From assembly GCA_006384855.1 (NCBI GenBank), contig VCJN01002569.1:45689-109688 (forward strand): a stretch of DNA of 64,000 nt, written 5' to 3'. The notes under the pieces were generated by a model. It had not been told where the DNA came from. It worked only from the letters and a program-made list of their open reading frames with translations, and made no database searches. A program made the translations under genes and the position numbers. The DNA is from Tetraselmis striata. Its lineage: Eukaryota; Chlorophyta; Chlorodendrophyceae; Chlorodendrales; Chlorodendraceae. Within the stretch, counting starts at the first letter, position 1. Each line of letters starts with the position of its first letter. Shown one piece after another: positions 35,572-47,339 of the stretch.

Positions 35572-38500
35572 CTAGTGCTTCTCACCCTCGTCCTTGGGTC
35601 GCCTCGGGCTGACATCCAGCAACGAGTTCTGCGGCGCCTTGTTGTTGTTGGTCAGGTTGCCGTCACCGCCGCCGCTTGGCTCGTTGGAGCCCTCATCGGA
35701 GCCGTTGGAGGTGGACCCCCCAAACTCGTCGCCGCTGGAGCGCAGCTCAAACTTGCGGGCGCTGGGGCTCCCGCCGGGAGCGCTGCCGCTAGGGTTGGAC
35801 GCCGGCCCGGGGCCGGCGCAGTCCGGCTGCGAGGAGCTGCCGGGCACCGACAGGTTGGGCCTGCCGCTGCCGCTGCCGCCTGCTTCCTCCTGCTCTTGGG
35901 CGTTCTCGTCCTCTTTTTGCTGCTGCTGCTGCTGCACGGCGGCCACCTGGTAGAGGTACTCCATGGAGGCGGCCTGGAGGTCCCCGGAGAAGGGGCCGCC
36001 GGGCGGGAAGGGCCTGGTGCCGCAGTCCTCCGGCGGCCCGCTCGCCTGGCGCGGGCAGTGCGCCTCCTCCCCGCCGCTGCGGTAGTCGCCCTGGAAGCCG
36101 CTGCTGCTGGCACCGCTGCCGACGCTGCGAGCAGGCGAGTTGGGGCCGCAGCCGCGGTGGTGCTTGCGGCGCTTGCTGGGCCGCGCTGCGCTCTGGCTGC
36201 CGCGAAAGTGGCGGCGCGCATGTGCGCTGCTGCGCTGCCGGCCGTGGCTGCGCCGGCCGTGGCTGCCGCCCGGGTCGTCCTCTCCCGCGCTGTTGCCCTC
36301 CCCGCCGGCGCCGCTGTTGCCCTTGCGCTTGACGGCGCGCCGCCGCGGCGCGTCGCCCTCCGCGTCCTCCTCCATCGCGCCGTCGCTCCCGAAGCCGACC
36401 GCGCCCGCCATTGCCGCCGCGGCCGCCGCCATTGCGGCCGCAGCGACAAATTCGCCGCTGCACGCAACGGTGCCGGCCTTGTCGCTCGCCGCGGCGCTGG
36501 CCTTGAGGAGCGCGTCGCGGCTCGGGCACGGCGACTCCCCGCGGCCGGTGCTCTGGCTGCGCCTCCCGGCGGCGGGCGACCCAGGGCCGCCCTGGCTGCC
36601 GCCGTGCGGGGCGCCACCCAGGCTGCCGGCGCGCGCCTTGTCGCCGCCGCCAGGCGGCAGCATTGGGGAGCCGCTGTGGCGCCGGACGGAGCTCCCGGGG
36701 TGGCCTGGGTCCCCGAGCAGCCCGCTGCCGGAGCGCGACTTGGAGCGCGCGAGCCGACTGCCGGAGCGCTCCTCGCCGCCAAACGCCGGTCCGGGGCGGC
36801 CCTTGGGACCGCCGCCACTGTGGTCGCCGCGCCCGCTGGCGCCGCCAAAGGGGAACATGCTGTGCATGCTCATCTTCATCATCATCTGGTTGACAAACAT
36901 CTGGTTGTTGAGCAGCGGCGGCACGCTGTACGGCACCGGCAGAGGCGCGCGCGCCTCCTCCAGCCCGCCGCTCTCGCGGCGCGCCGGCCCCGATATCGGC
37001 ACCGGCATGCCGCCGCCAGGCTCCACGCTGGCGCCGCGCCCCGCGACGTACGCCTGGAAGCTGGCCATGTCGGCGGGGTTGAACCCGGTGGCCCAGGGCG
37101 ACGCGGGGGAGCCCGCGGCGGCGGCGCCCGGGTGCCCCCGCGGGCGGCCCCACGCGCCGTCCAGTGCCGAGGCGCCCGCAGCCGCGCCGGCGCGCATCGC
37201 CATTGCGTGCTGCTCCGCCAGGCTCGCGCTGCGGTCGCCGCCATGGCTGTGGCCGTGCCTTGGTGGCGGCTTGGCAGAGTGGCGCATCCAGGAGCTGTAG
37301 CCCGCCAGCTGGTGTGTGAACCACGTTGTCAGCGTGTTCTCGCTCATGTTCTGCATGCTACCGCCCGCCGCCTTGGCTGCGCCCTCGCCCAGGATGTGCT
37401 GCCAGTCCTCGGGGCGCGGGGGCCAGTAGGGGGCGCCGCCGTAGCCGGCGCCACTCTTGCCGGGCTGATACGAGCTTGGCGACAGCGCGTGCGCGGGCGC
37501 GCCGGCCAGGCCCTGCCAGCCCAATCCAACCGGGTATGACGCCGGCGGCGGCTGCGGGTAGCTCCCGTGCTGCGGCTGCCCCCACAGCGCCTCCTCCCCC
37601 TTGCGAGGAGCCGTCCAGGGGCTGCCGGTCGGGAGTGGCGGCGGCGGCATCACGAGCCGGTCGCTGTCGTTGCGGTCGGGTGTGCGGGCCGGCAGGGAAG
37701 GCGGCGGCGGCGCCTCGCTGGGCGCGCGCGGCTTGTCCCCCGGCATTAGGCCCGAGGGCATGGAGAGACTGGGCGCGAGGCCAGCCGTGGCGGCGGGGTA
37801 GCGCCCCGCGCGGTGCGCCTCCTGCGTCTCCATCACCGCGCCGGCGCTGTGGCTGCGCTCCGCGGCCGTCAACACCGCCGCGTGGCCCCCAGCCCGCGGG
37901 CGCTTGTTGGGCGGCGCACTCATGTTGGCGGCGCGCTGCTGCTGGGCGTAGAGCGCAGCTGTCTTGGTGGCGCTCGCCAGGAAGGGCAGCCGCGGGCGGG
38001 CGGCGGCGGTGGGTGGCGGCTGCGTCGCTGGCTGCGGGGAGCCGAGTGGGGGCGGCGCCTTGCCGCTCTGGTGGTCCTCCGGGGCGATGGTCATCTGCTT
38101 GCCGGCGCTGCCGCCACTGCCCGAGCCGCTGCCGCTGCCGCTCTTGAGGTCCGCCGCCGCCTTGGGGCCGTCCTCCTCGTCGGGGGAACTGCTCTTCAGA
38201 CGCACGCCGCTGCCGCTGCTGGGGCCCAGCCCGCCGGCGCCCACCGAGCGCAGCTCCGCCGCCTCGCCGGGGCGCCCCTCCTCCTGGCACGTGCCGCTGC
38301 CGTCAGGGAGCGGCGGCGCGTCGCCGCTTCCGGCCTTGTTGGCGCGGGTGGCGTCGTCCGTCGAGTTGCCCTTCTCGCGCGAGTCGGGGTCGGAGCCGCT
38401 GCAGGCAAGGAGAGGGGGACGGGGAGGGGGGCAGCTCAGCATCGCCTCATCAGCGGCACACTTGAAGAATACAAGGTCGGACTACAAAGACGGAATACAC

Positions 38501-41500
38501 GAGCAGCTCGGAGCGTGCGACACACATCAAAATAAGCAGTTGCTATTCATTTCGTGGGCGGTGCACACAAGTCATTTCCCGGCAAATTGCTGGAGTTTGG
38601 ATTCACCACTCATTCACAACTGCAAACAAGTTTCAATTGAGGCAGCGCAGTGGCGTGTGGAAGAGGTTCATGGGGCGTCGAGGCATTGCACGCGAAAGGG
38701 GGTGGACAGAGAAGAGCTGAAGAGGGGGAAGGAGGAGAAAGGGGGGGGGGGGGGGGGGGGGGGGGGGCGGGCACACACCTGCCGTTGGCGGCGGCGCTCC
38801 CCGAGGTCCCCTTGAAGGCCGTGGAGTCGCTCTCGCCGCTGGCGCCCCAGCTGGTGTTCATCGTCTGCAGCAGCTGCGCGAGCCAGAGCGGCGCGTGGCT
38901 GATGTCGAGCTGCCCGCTCACAACGGCGGCGGCGGCGCGGCGCGCGGCCTGCTGCGCCATGTCGGGGCTGTTGAAGGCTTGGCTGGTGGGGTCAAAGATG
39001 TACTCCATGCCGAAGAGGTTGCCCTTGCCGGCGCCGCCCTTGGCGGGCTTGCCGGAGGCGGCGGCCTGCGTGCCGCTGCCGCCGTTGCTGCCGCCGCCGG
39101 AGCCCTTGCCGCCGGAGCCGTCCTCCCCGCCCGAGCCATCGGCGCCGCCGTCACCGCCGCTGTTGCCGCCTTCGGCCGAGCCGCGTCCCTCCGCGGCGTT
39201 GGGCAACGGGCCCATGCCGGGCCCCACCGTCGTCAGCTTGCCGCTGATGCCGCCCGCCAGCATCTCGGGCGCCTCTGCCTTGGCGCCGCCGGCCTGCCGC
39301 AGCAGCATCTCCTCCTCCACCCGGCGCGCCACCTTCCAGTCCGCCGGCAGCGCGTTGTTGGCCGCCATGCTGTCCAGCGGCTGCGCCAGCAGCGGCTGCA
39401 GCTGCCCCGCGCGCGCCTTGCGCTTCAGGGACATGTAGATCGGCTCGCCGGCGGCCACGATCACCGCAGTTGCCGCTGCCGCCGCTGCCACCGACGCGGC
39501 GGCCGCCACGCAGCGCACAGTGTGGTCGTCCGCGGCTTGGCGCTTTCCGCCGGTCTTGAAGCCCTGCGGGGAGCGGCGCACAGGCATGGGAGCTGTGTTA
39601 GCAGCTGGCAACATCATACGGGCGATGGCCTCATGGGACTGGGTAATAAAAGGGGCGTATTAAGTCTTTCCACTGTTAAGCGGTGCCTTTTCCCGCCTGT
39701 AAATCCAACTGATATATATGAAGTAACTTGACAGCTGAATCAGCGATGCGTTGATTTTTCAGAAAATTTTAAAAGAACGGGTTCGATATCACTGGCCTAC
39801 AGTTCCATGAATTGCATTGCCAGCGCTTTGAAGTACCAGAGTTTTTTTTCCCATTACCAGCAGCGAGTAGCGAGTACCAGTATCATAGCCTCCCAACCGT
39901 GAGATCGTAATCGGACGGCTGTGTAATTAAGGACCGTGGGCGGGTGGGCGGGTGGGTGGATTATAGTACTTAGTAGTACATGCCAGTAGATAAGCGCTTT
40001 AGTCATGCACCTATAGGCCCGATCCGCTGCACTATACGGGTACCCAATAAAGCTCACCGCCGAAAAATCGACGCTTCGCTGGATTAAGTCTTTCCGCTGT
40101 AAAGCGATGCCTTTTCCCGCTTGTAAATCCAACTGATATATATAAACATTGCAAGGGCGTATATCTCTGGAGGCTAAGGCGGGCCGACTACCGGGCCACC
40201 CCGGCAGCATTGGCGACGACTCAGGCGTAAGTAAAACTGCGGACAGGATGTAGAGAGGTCATCCATGCATGTACTGTAGCCGAGTGGTCGTCGGATTAGC
40301 GGCAGTTGCTTATTTTGGGGCTGCATCGGTGAGTGTAAAGCGCAGCTTAAGCTGGCTGCAGGAGCGAGCGAAGTGGTGAGGGTGCTCGGCAGGACGGGGA
40401 GTGTGGAATCGTGTTGACAGGGGGTCTGCATCTCGCGAGTGGGAAGGAAAGACGTGCGGACCAATCGGTGGATGGCTGGCGGATGGCTTGGGGGGGAAGG
40501 GGGGGGGGGGAGGGGGGGGCAGTTGACGGAATAGTGGCAGCTTCTACACTGATTGGGCACTGATCGTTCGAGGAAACAGCCTGGAGCAGGGAAACAAGCT
40601 AGAGAGGGGGGTCTGACAAGATGGAGAACGGAGGCATGCCTCCGCATCCTCACTAAGGGACTTATTCATTAGTTTGTTCCCAGTGGCGCAGGAACGTGGC
40701 GGGTGTTACGAGGGCAGAAACGGTTTTGGGGGGGGGGGGGGGGGGAACGAGCATTTGCAGTTGTCAATGAGGGCGATGACAATCAGGAGGTATATGAGAA
40801 GGAGAGGACATACTCCACAGACAGAGTGCCCAGGAGAAAGAGCGCAATGGATGGCAGCGTGACAGAGGAGACAGAAAACGGAAGAGGGGGGGGGGAGGGG
40901 GAGGGAGAGAGAAATAGAGAGAGAGAGAGAGAGGGGGGGGGGGGGGGGGATAGCTTGCCCGCACCTGGATGTTGTGCCAGGCCGCCCAGCTAGAGATGCT
41001 GGTGGTGATGTTCTTGGCGATGGTGTCGGTCATGTTGGTCAGCCCGCTGTCCAGCTCGATGTCGCACGTGCCGGGCATTGGCGCCTCTGGTGCAGCGGCT
41101 TCAGGCGGCATTGGCATGGGCATGGAGGTGGACGGGGGCTTGTCAGGCGGCTGCGGGCCCTGGAAGGGTGTGTCGGTGCCGGCATCACTCGGGGGGGTGG
41201 CGTTGAGCTGGGCGGCCGACTTCCGCTTGGGCCTTGGCGGCGGCACCTCAATCTCTGCGGAGGGGCACGGGCACGTGGTCAGATCATGGGAGCGCACCAA
41301 TGGGAATGTCAGCGAGAACATTCTAATACGATGTTCAATTGGGTTCGTAGGTCAAGAAAATACTTAATTGCTATGCGCCTTTGAGTCCGAGATTCCGAGC
41401 AGATGTTGTGTTGTGTACTGATCGATTTTCATAGCAAACCCAAAGCGTGGTTACAGCGTACATGCACACCCTTCATTCTGGACATGCAACGAACAGCGGC

Positions 41501-42399
41501 GGGGACACGTTGAGTATGGGACAGATCCATGGGTATATCGGCTGCAGCCTTACCAAGCTCTGATGGGGAGGCGACCAAGCCGCGCTCCAATTTGGTGAAG
41601 AACTTCTGGGCATGGCTCCGGATCTGGATGGCGGTCTTTGTGCCAATGTGCTCTGTAGCATCGGGGCGGAGCATCGCATTAGTTGATGTGCAACAAACAC
41701 ATGTACACACACGCACACCCAGAGACTGGGGGATGCCGCGGGATGTGGCGACAGGGCGGTGTGACGCGGGCCAGTGGCCCCTGACCTTCGATTTTGGGCC
41801 ACTCGCGGCCGTACAGCTTGACGGCCTCAAGGAACAGCTCGTGCTCTTTGTCGGTCCAGCGCTCCCGGCGCTTCGTCAACGTGTACGCCTTGCGTTCCTT
41901 GCCGCTCTGCATGGGGCAGGGTGATCAGAGACGTAGAAGCGTCAGCCAGGCGCGGCATGGATGTAATGAAGGCGTGTTGCTTGGACTTGATCACTTCATG
42001 CTGAAATTTGGTTATTCGCATCGCTCAAAGGGGCCGGAACTCGGCAAGAGACGTGGGACGATACAGTAGGCATGGCGACACGACACCCACCTTTGACACT
42101 GTCCAGTCGGATATGCCGCCTTCCGATCGGCCGTCGAGATTGGAAGTAGTGGCGGTGAGGCCGCTCATGCTGCGCTTAGGGGGGCGAACCCGGTCGAGCT
42201 GCGCAAGCAGCGCGGCGTTCAGCGGCCGCTTCTTCGGGGCGCCCGCCGACGGCGGCGCCGCGTCGCCCGCGGGCAGTGCACCATGCTCTGCCGACGGCCT
42301 GTTACCAGGCAGCGGGGGCGGTGCCACCGGCGCTTTCGCCGCGCTGAGAGCTTTCCTCATGTCCTGGCCGCCTCGGCCACCGCTCGACGCGCCGCTCAT
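35572..42399 (-). CDS. CCA1/LHY/REVEILLE-like SHAQKFF MYB transcription factor, 1,476 aa, six exons
   Basis: Exons on the minus strand, all in phase: 42399-42091, 41906-41786, 41652-41554, 41254-40965, 39563-38779 and 38398-35572. Residues 104-176 hold a single MYB repeat with [20 protein letters not shown], then [13 protein letters not shown] and SHAQKFF, the class mark of CCA1, LHY and REVEILLE proteins. Exon 4 opens with [13 protein letters not shown], matching the PPPRPKRK motif of this family. In plants these proteins bind the evening element and control circadian and dawn-phased genes. The remaining 1,200 residues are Gly/Ser/Pro/Ala-rich, with a QQQQQQ run and a basic KRRKHHRG patch that could help nuclear entry. 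This is far longer than typical land-plant members (roughly 300-700 aa). Introns 4 and 5 carry poly-C at their 5' ends. A TTACA (TGTAA on the sense strand) lies at 35379-35383. The start is the first in-frame ATG with no upstream alternative. Family is secure, orthology to LHY or RVE is not. Confidence 0.93.
38741..38767 (-). repeat. Poly-C tract (27 C, sense) at the 5' end of intron 5 of the MYB gene
   Basis: It starts at the 12th intron base, after donor GTGTGTGCCCG. A pyrimidine-rich stretch follows. Confidence 0.95.
39657..40146. repeat. Direct repeat of about 65 bp within intron 4 of the MYB gene
   Basis: 39657-39722 and 40082-40146 share TTAAGTCTTTCC, GCCTTTTCCCG and GTAAATCCAACTGATATATA. 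A partial match (GTCTTTCC with AAGCGATGC) lies near 43908-43933. Confidence 0.85.
40728..40949 (-). repeat. Poly-C tracts (sense) at the 5' end of intron 4 of the MYB gene
   Basis: 40933-40949 (17 C, sense) starts at the 16th intron base. A CT-repeat and pyrimidine-rich stretch follow, then a second tract at 40728-40745. Confidence 0.93.
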
Positions 42400-42468
42400 T
42401 GATTGACTCGCAGTACTCTGCGTTGCGCTGCTGCTGCTGAGTGACCGTATCAACACCCCTCTCGGCCG

Positions 42469-42750
42469 ATGGCTGACATAGCCTCGCTGTACGCGCCGAC
42501 CAAGCCCGAGTTGAGCGCTTGCCGTATTGCCGTCCGAGCTGCCCGTGATGCTTTGCGACGTAGCCGTCCAGTGTCGGCGTTGTCTCTGCGTGCGCGACGT
42601 CTGGCTCGACTAGGAACTTGCAGTGCTTTTTGGGCGCTTTTCGTCCTCACTTTCCTCGCTTTCGATGTGATTTCTGTCGTCGGGACAAGTCGGAAACAGC
42701 CCCTGACCAGACAGGCAACTTGCGTTAGGAACTATGTATCGCAGCTATAG
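42469..42750 (+). CDS. Small ORF, 93 aa, divergent to the MYB gene
   Basis: The frame begins MADIASLYAPTKPELSACRI and has one hydrophobic segment (FWALFVLTFLAFDVISVV, residues about 54-71) that could span a membrane. Its ATG is 70 bp from the MYB start codon on the opposite strand, so it overlaps the expected MYB 5' UTR or a shared promoter. There is no homology evidence. It may be a chance frame. Confidence 0.25.
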   Translation: MADIASLYAPTKPELSACRIAVRAARDALRRSRPVSALSLRARRLARLGTCSAFWALFVLTFLAFDVISVVGTSRKQPLTRQATCVRNYVSQL

Positions 42751-44304
42751 CTGTTATGAAGCAAGCGTCGCTTCGACCGGCCAGTGATAGACTCGTAGTG
42801 CGGCTGTCAAGTGTGGTTCGCGAACGCAAGGGTGCTATCGTATTAATATCGGAAAGACGGCAGAACGGGCGGCAGTACAGTATCGTTAATGTGCCAAGGC
42901 TGGAGGCGTCGCGAGCAGCGGCGAACGCCACACAGCGTGAGCGTATCGCACCGCAGGCTGCCGCTTGCACAATACGGCGATAACGCGCCGATACGGGCGT
43001 GCCGTGACGCGTGCGCTGTCGGCAGGCGCCCGCGCCGGCAGCTGCGGCGTGCTGCTGCTATCACGCGCGGCGGAGAAGGGGATACTGGTGCAGCAGTATC
43101 GCCCTGCAGCAGGCTGCCCGGTATCAATAACGATCAACTATCCCAGCTGCCGCCGCACCTCAATATCGCCGCTGCGCTGACTCCGATGCGTCGCCTGTGT
43201 GTCGCTATCCCTGGATGGTTTCTCCTGCTGCTGGTTGCTGGCGATGCCCTGGCCTGCGTGCGACAGCGAGTCTGCTGGCGATATGATGTCTGCGGCTGTG
43301 ATGCGGCGCTGAGTTCCGTCAGCGACTAGTGATGGGACTTGCAGCGGGGGCGAGCTCTGAGGTCAAGATAAGTGTGGTTGTTGCAGCGGGTTGCGCCAGC
43401 CCCCTGCGCTGGGCGTGTTGCGTTTCATGCAAGCCGACGCGACGACGACGCGACACACCGGGGCAGGCACATGATAATCGTTCAGTACCTAACATCAGTA
43501 TCGGCCCGTCGTGTGTGTGGTTTCATGGCTCCTAGAGAGCTCACTTGGTTGTATCAGAACCGGGCATCAGACCCATACCCAGTGTTCACCTCGCGCACCT
43601 GCCTCGCAGCCTCAAACACCGAATTTTAATACATTACGACCTGGTATTAGACGGATGTCCAGCGATAAAGATCTTGACTTTACTGTAGCGGCCGATACGA
43701 CACTCCTTGTGGACCAGGTTCACCTGTTCTTTCCGGCTGGCGTGCTGATCTTTTCGCACCATGTGAGCGGGCCGTGAAATTTTCATTAGAGGCTGAGAGA
43801 GCATTGTTGTCGGCAGATTGGGGTTACCTGCACCGTATCTGGCAATAAAGCTCCAAGTTGATTTCTGTGTCAAACTTAATCTCTGGGAACTGATGCAGAT
43901 ATCGATTGTCTTTCCCGTGTAAAAGCGATGCAAATGATGTGCACTTTACGTCTTTAGCAGTACCAGTACGTCTGCAATGCAATTATATACGCCGATAATA
44001 TTGCCCTCGTAGCCATCCGCCCTAACGACGGGACTACATGCCGTCGCTACAAGCAGTACAGGTAGCGACTAAAGCGACTACAGGTACTGGTGTGAATTAC
44101 AAAAAGGGCAGTTTCCCCAGAATAGGTAGTGTGCTACAGGTAGTGTGCTCCTATATATGGCGCTGCTTGAGGTGGGGGGTTGAGTCGGGCGCGGGCCTGC
44201 TTTATTTAGTTACATGAGCTAGCTGCAAAAGGCGATCAGGAAAATACCCGAATAGACAATATAAAACCCGCTGCTTTATTCAAGGATAATAGTAGCAGCG
44301 GGAG
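42751..44304. other. No gene supported
   Basis: GC-rich to 43330 with short frames only. Repeat words GTAGCGACTA and CAGGTACTGG lie at 44050-44150, and a copy of the dispersed CATGAGCTAGC motif at 44212-44245. Confidence 0.4.
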
Positions 44305-44590
44305 TATAAGGCCGGTCCGATTTAATTTATGTTTTTGACACCCCCCCCCCCCCCCCCCCCCCTCTGATTTCATCCCTCCTCAACTTGATTTATGTTGATC
44401 TGATTGCCTTTTATTTTGGTGATTTCCGATATCGCCTTCTGCTGCTAGCTCATGTAATTGATTTATGTTGATCTCACAGTACTTAGTAGAACATCCCCGC
44501 ATTTGCATAACAACCACCACTGGCATGACTTTTTTTTTACGGTTTCAGGTGCATGTTGTGTGCAGTAGAAGAGTGTGGCCTCCGACAGGG
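44305..44590 (+). mobile_element. Family B transposon, left-end fragment
   Basis: AAGGCCGGTCCGATTTAATT matches the family B terminus and runs straight into poly-C (44341-44362). Sequence similarity to B1 continues through CAGTACTTAG and the GTGTGCAG region, then stops. The right end is missing. Confidence 0.65.
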
Positions 44591-44723
44591 ATGCCCCGCG
44601 TCGTCCCCCATCCTATGAAACATATTTACTAACGATATATTCGATGGGGTAGAACATTTAGGGTGTGATGTACCAGGGTGCACCGACACATTACCGACAA
44701 GGCAACCACTAAGGGTGCCAGGT

Positions 44724-45669
44724 CAGTTAGGCCAGTAAGAATTGTAAGTAGTGTGTTTTAGGTGCCATATGTCGTTCAAAACAGAGGGGGGGGGGGGGGG
44801 GGGGGGGGGAATTTTGTAGCTAGGCAAAGTTTGGTAGCTAGTACTTTCCGCTTTGCTTACCGGCTCCAACTAACCGCCGTACCGTACGCACCGCACAACC
44901 CTCGCCAGCACTGACGCCGCCGCGCTAGGCCGGCATGCTGCTGTTGCTCCGAGCGCAAATACCTACCAGTCCACAACCACGCCTACGTACCTCACGTCGC
45001 CAGCCTTCGGCTTGGGTAGCTGACGCCATGTCGGTATCCACCAGGCACGTTGTGAAGGGGGAGGTGAAGTGGGACGGCAGATAGAGAGTTTTCGGGTTTT
45101 CCGTTAAGCCCGTGCTCTTGTCCCCTACAGTAGGATTGGCTAGAGGCCCGTACCGTGCGCAACATGCTATAGAGTATGCAGTGAACGACCTGGACCCTAG
45201 CCTATCCGTTCAGCTCGTTGAACACATTGTAGTGGTCATCGTGGAGTATGAGATGTTCAGCTCGCCATCATCGGGCAATAAGAGGCGGCATGTGACCGGC
45301 GAGTCCGGTGCCAGCCGCATGCTCCAAGACAACCTGATAACCTGTGGGATGCGATGGAAGAGGTGCCCACTCGGTCCCACTTCGAGACGGTTCGCCTGGT
45401 GGGCACACGCCAGACAGAGGGGGGGGTTGGGGGGGGGGGGGGGGGGGGGGGGGCGGGGAGCCATAGAACACTACTACTGTTGTATAATCGTGTGCTTTGT
45501 GCTCTCAATGCTGCCCTCATGCCTTGATATGCACATCTACGTGTGTGGCAGCTGCCCCCTACACAATATATGGACAATTGCAGCACTTTTCCCATGGACA
45601 CTGATGTTGATTGTACTTTACACAGTACATTAGCCAGCTACAAAACTTATGGAGGGGCAAGTCAGATTA

Positions 45670-45704
<35 letters not shown>

Positions 45705-45743
45705 ACCTAAAACACATTGACAATTCTTACTGGCCTTATTATA
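44724..45743. mobile_element. Family B-related transposon, about 1.0 kb, both ends present
   Basis: The left end TTAGGCCAGTAAGAATTGTA, with GTGTGTTTTAGGTGCC, is mirrored by the right end GGTACCTAAAACACATTGAC, with AATTCTTACTGGCCTTA. These are good terminal inverted repeats. G tracts lie just inside both ends (44786-44810 and 45672-45703), with a third at 45431-45453. A plus-strand frame at 45112-45460 (opening MLLSPTVGLARGPYRAQHAI) is not similar to the B1 protein. A LINE reverse transcriptase begins at the right boundary. Confidence 0.7.
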
Positions 45744-47184
45744 CGCGGACGACGCTGTTGGTATCACGGGCTCGGTCGATAATCTGGATGCCATGTTCGC
45801 AGGACCATTTTACGGGGTTTGGGGTACTTAAATCTGGGGTGATGGCATAAGGCCGGTATTCCGACGAGACCGCGTTACGCGAACAAGCTGCCCGATGGCA
45901 GCTTGGGGGGGAACTGGTCCCGGTTCTAAATGAATATAGGTATTTTGCTACGGTCATTCAGTCGGATTTAGGTATGCAACACGTAGTATACGACCGGGTT
46001 AAGAAGGGCGGTAAACGCGCCATTCGTCGGTAGTCGGTGGACGGGACGCGCCATTGCGCCATAGTCGGTGGACGGGACATAATTCCTATTAATGTGCGTG
46101 TGTCTGTCTATAAACCTGTGTTTAACTTACGGGTGTGAAGTATGGGGCATGGATATAACTAGCGGCGCAGATAAATTACAAACCGTACTCAATCAGTGCT
46201 TGCGGTGCCTCATTGGGGTGGGTAAAAACTCCCCTGGGGTGGCCACTGCACCGATGATGCGGGAATTGGATATTTCGACCAGAGAGGCTACGGCCGCTGC
46301 GGCACGGGCTCGGGCGTTCCGTAAAGCATCCGACTTGAATACATGTACAACCCATTTAGGTAGATATAGATCAGCCAATTCGGGCGCGGCCTAACACGTG
46401 GACGTCGGGGACTGTGCGGTGGTTAGATCGACTAGCTAGGGCGAACATAGGGCTACCTGCGGGGGCGCACCTTCCACTTGAGTGGAGGTCACTAGCCGCG
46501 CGCGATGCCGCTAAACCAGTAAAGGCATCGGTGTGGGCGCGTTACGAATCGTCGCCATCGTTAGCACATAGTAAAACTTGGGGTATATATGTCCAAGCGT
46601 CTAATGCGTCAAACCCGTTGCCACAGTCCGGTGTGGGTGTCCCCGCGGGGGTTGTGGCCGGGCTGCACATTATTATGATACAATTACGCACCCGAGTATT
46701 GCCCACTGCCCGCCGATTGGCCCGGATTCATGCCATGCCTGAGCGTTTCTTGGAACACTGTCATGCATGTGGCGGATAGAGGTGAATCTGAGACTATCGA
46801 ACATATGTTGGTGGAGTGCCCGCGGTGGGGGTATCACCGTCATAATTTTGGGTTGTTAGTCCCGGAGTTCGGGGATTTTATTAGTAGTCATGTTATTGCG
46901 TCAACACCCGAGGACTTAACTGCCTTTATTTTGGGCGCCCCCCCCCCCCCTTCTCTTCACGGCGCCCTGGATTTTACTGGGAATGGGAAATTTTGCCAGC
47001 TATGGCGTCGGGCCCTCCCTTACATTGCCTTCTTTGTTGCACATACATGTATCACACTACCGAAATGCTTTGCTCCACGGGTTGGGGCTTGCCCCGACTC
47101 GCATTACTCGAATGGGCCGACGCCCAAACGGGTAGGGCGGACCTTTCGTGGTTAGTGCCGGGTATTTTCATGGCAACGATTTAG
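45736..47184 (+). mobile_element. Non-LTR retrotransposon (LINE), 5'-truncated, 3' part of the reverse transcriptase ORF
   Basis: LLYADDAVG (YADD at 45742-45753) is the RT catalytic motif. LTYGCEVWGMD and LQTVLNQCLRCLIGVGK (46118-46230) fit the thumb and post-RT part. A C-terminal CHACxxRGESETIEHMLVEC block (about 46759-46815) fits the CCHC knuckle of LINE ORF2. The frame is interrupted several times: a stop near 45828, breaks between 46390 and 46414, and a shift near 46775. The copy is therefore dead. The 5' part of the RT is missing at the junction with the family B element. No poly-A tail was found. Confidence 0.8.
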
Positions 47185-47339
47185 ACGGTGATCCAACAGT
47201 GTTGGAAAATCCGCCACTGGCCTCCAATTAGTCTTGCAGAATGCTTCGGCAATTTGCTTGATGACTATAACGGAGCGTCGCCTACCCAGGGCTTTCCGTA
47301 ACTGGATTGCTGCCTAAACGGCCGTCGTAGAGACGCTGC

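Noticed and set aside
35557-37539. Large plus-strand ORF (660 aa) and other long antisense frames over the MYB gene
   Set aside because: They are shadows of the GC-rich minus-strand exon. Composition is Ala/Arg/Leu-rich without domains, and the minus frame joins correctly to the MYB exons.
46937-46950. Poly-C tract inside the LINE region as an intron mark
   Set aside because: It lies inside the LINE reading frame with no donor consensus in front, so it is not counted among the intron tracts.
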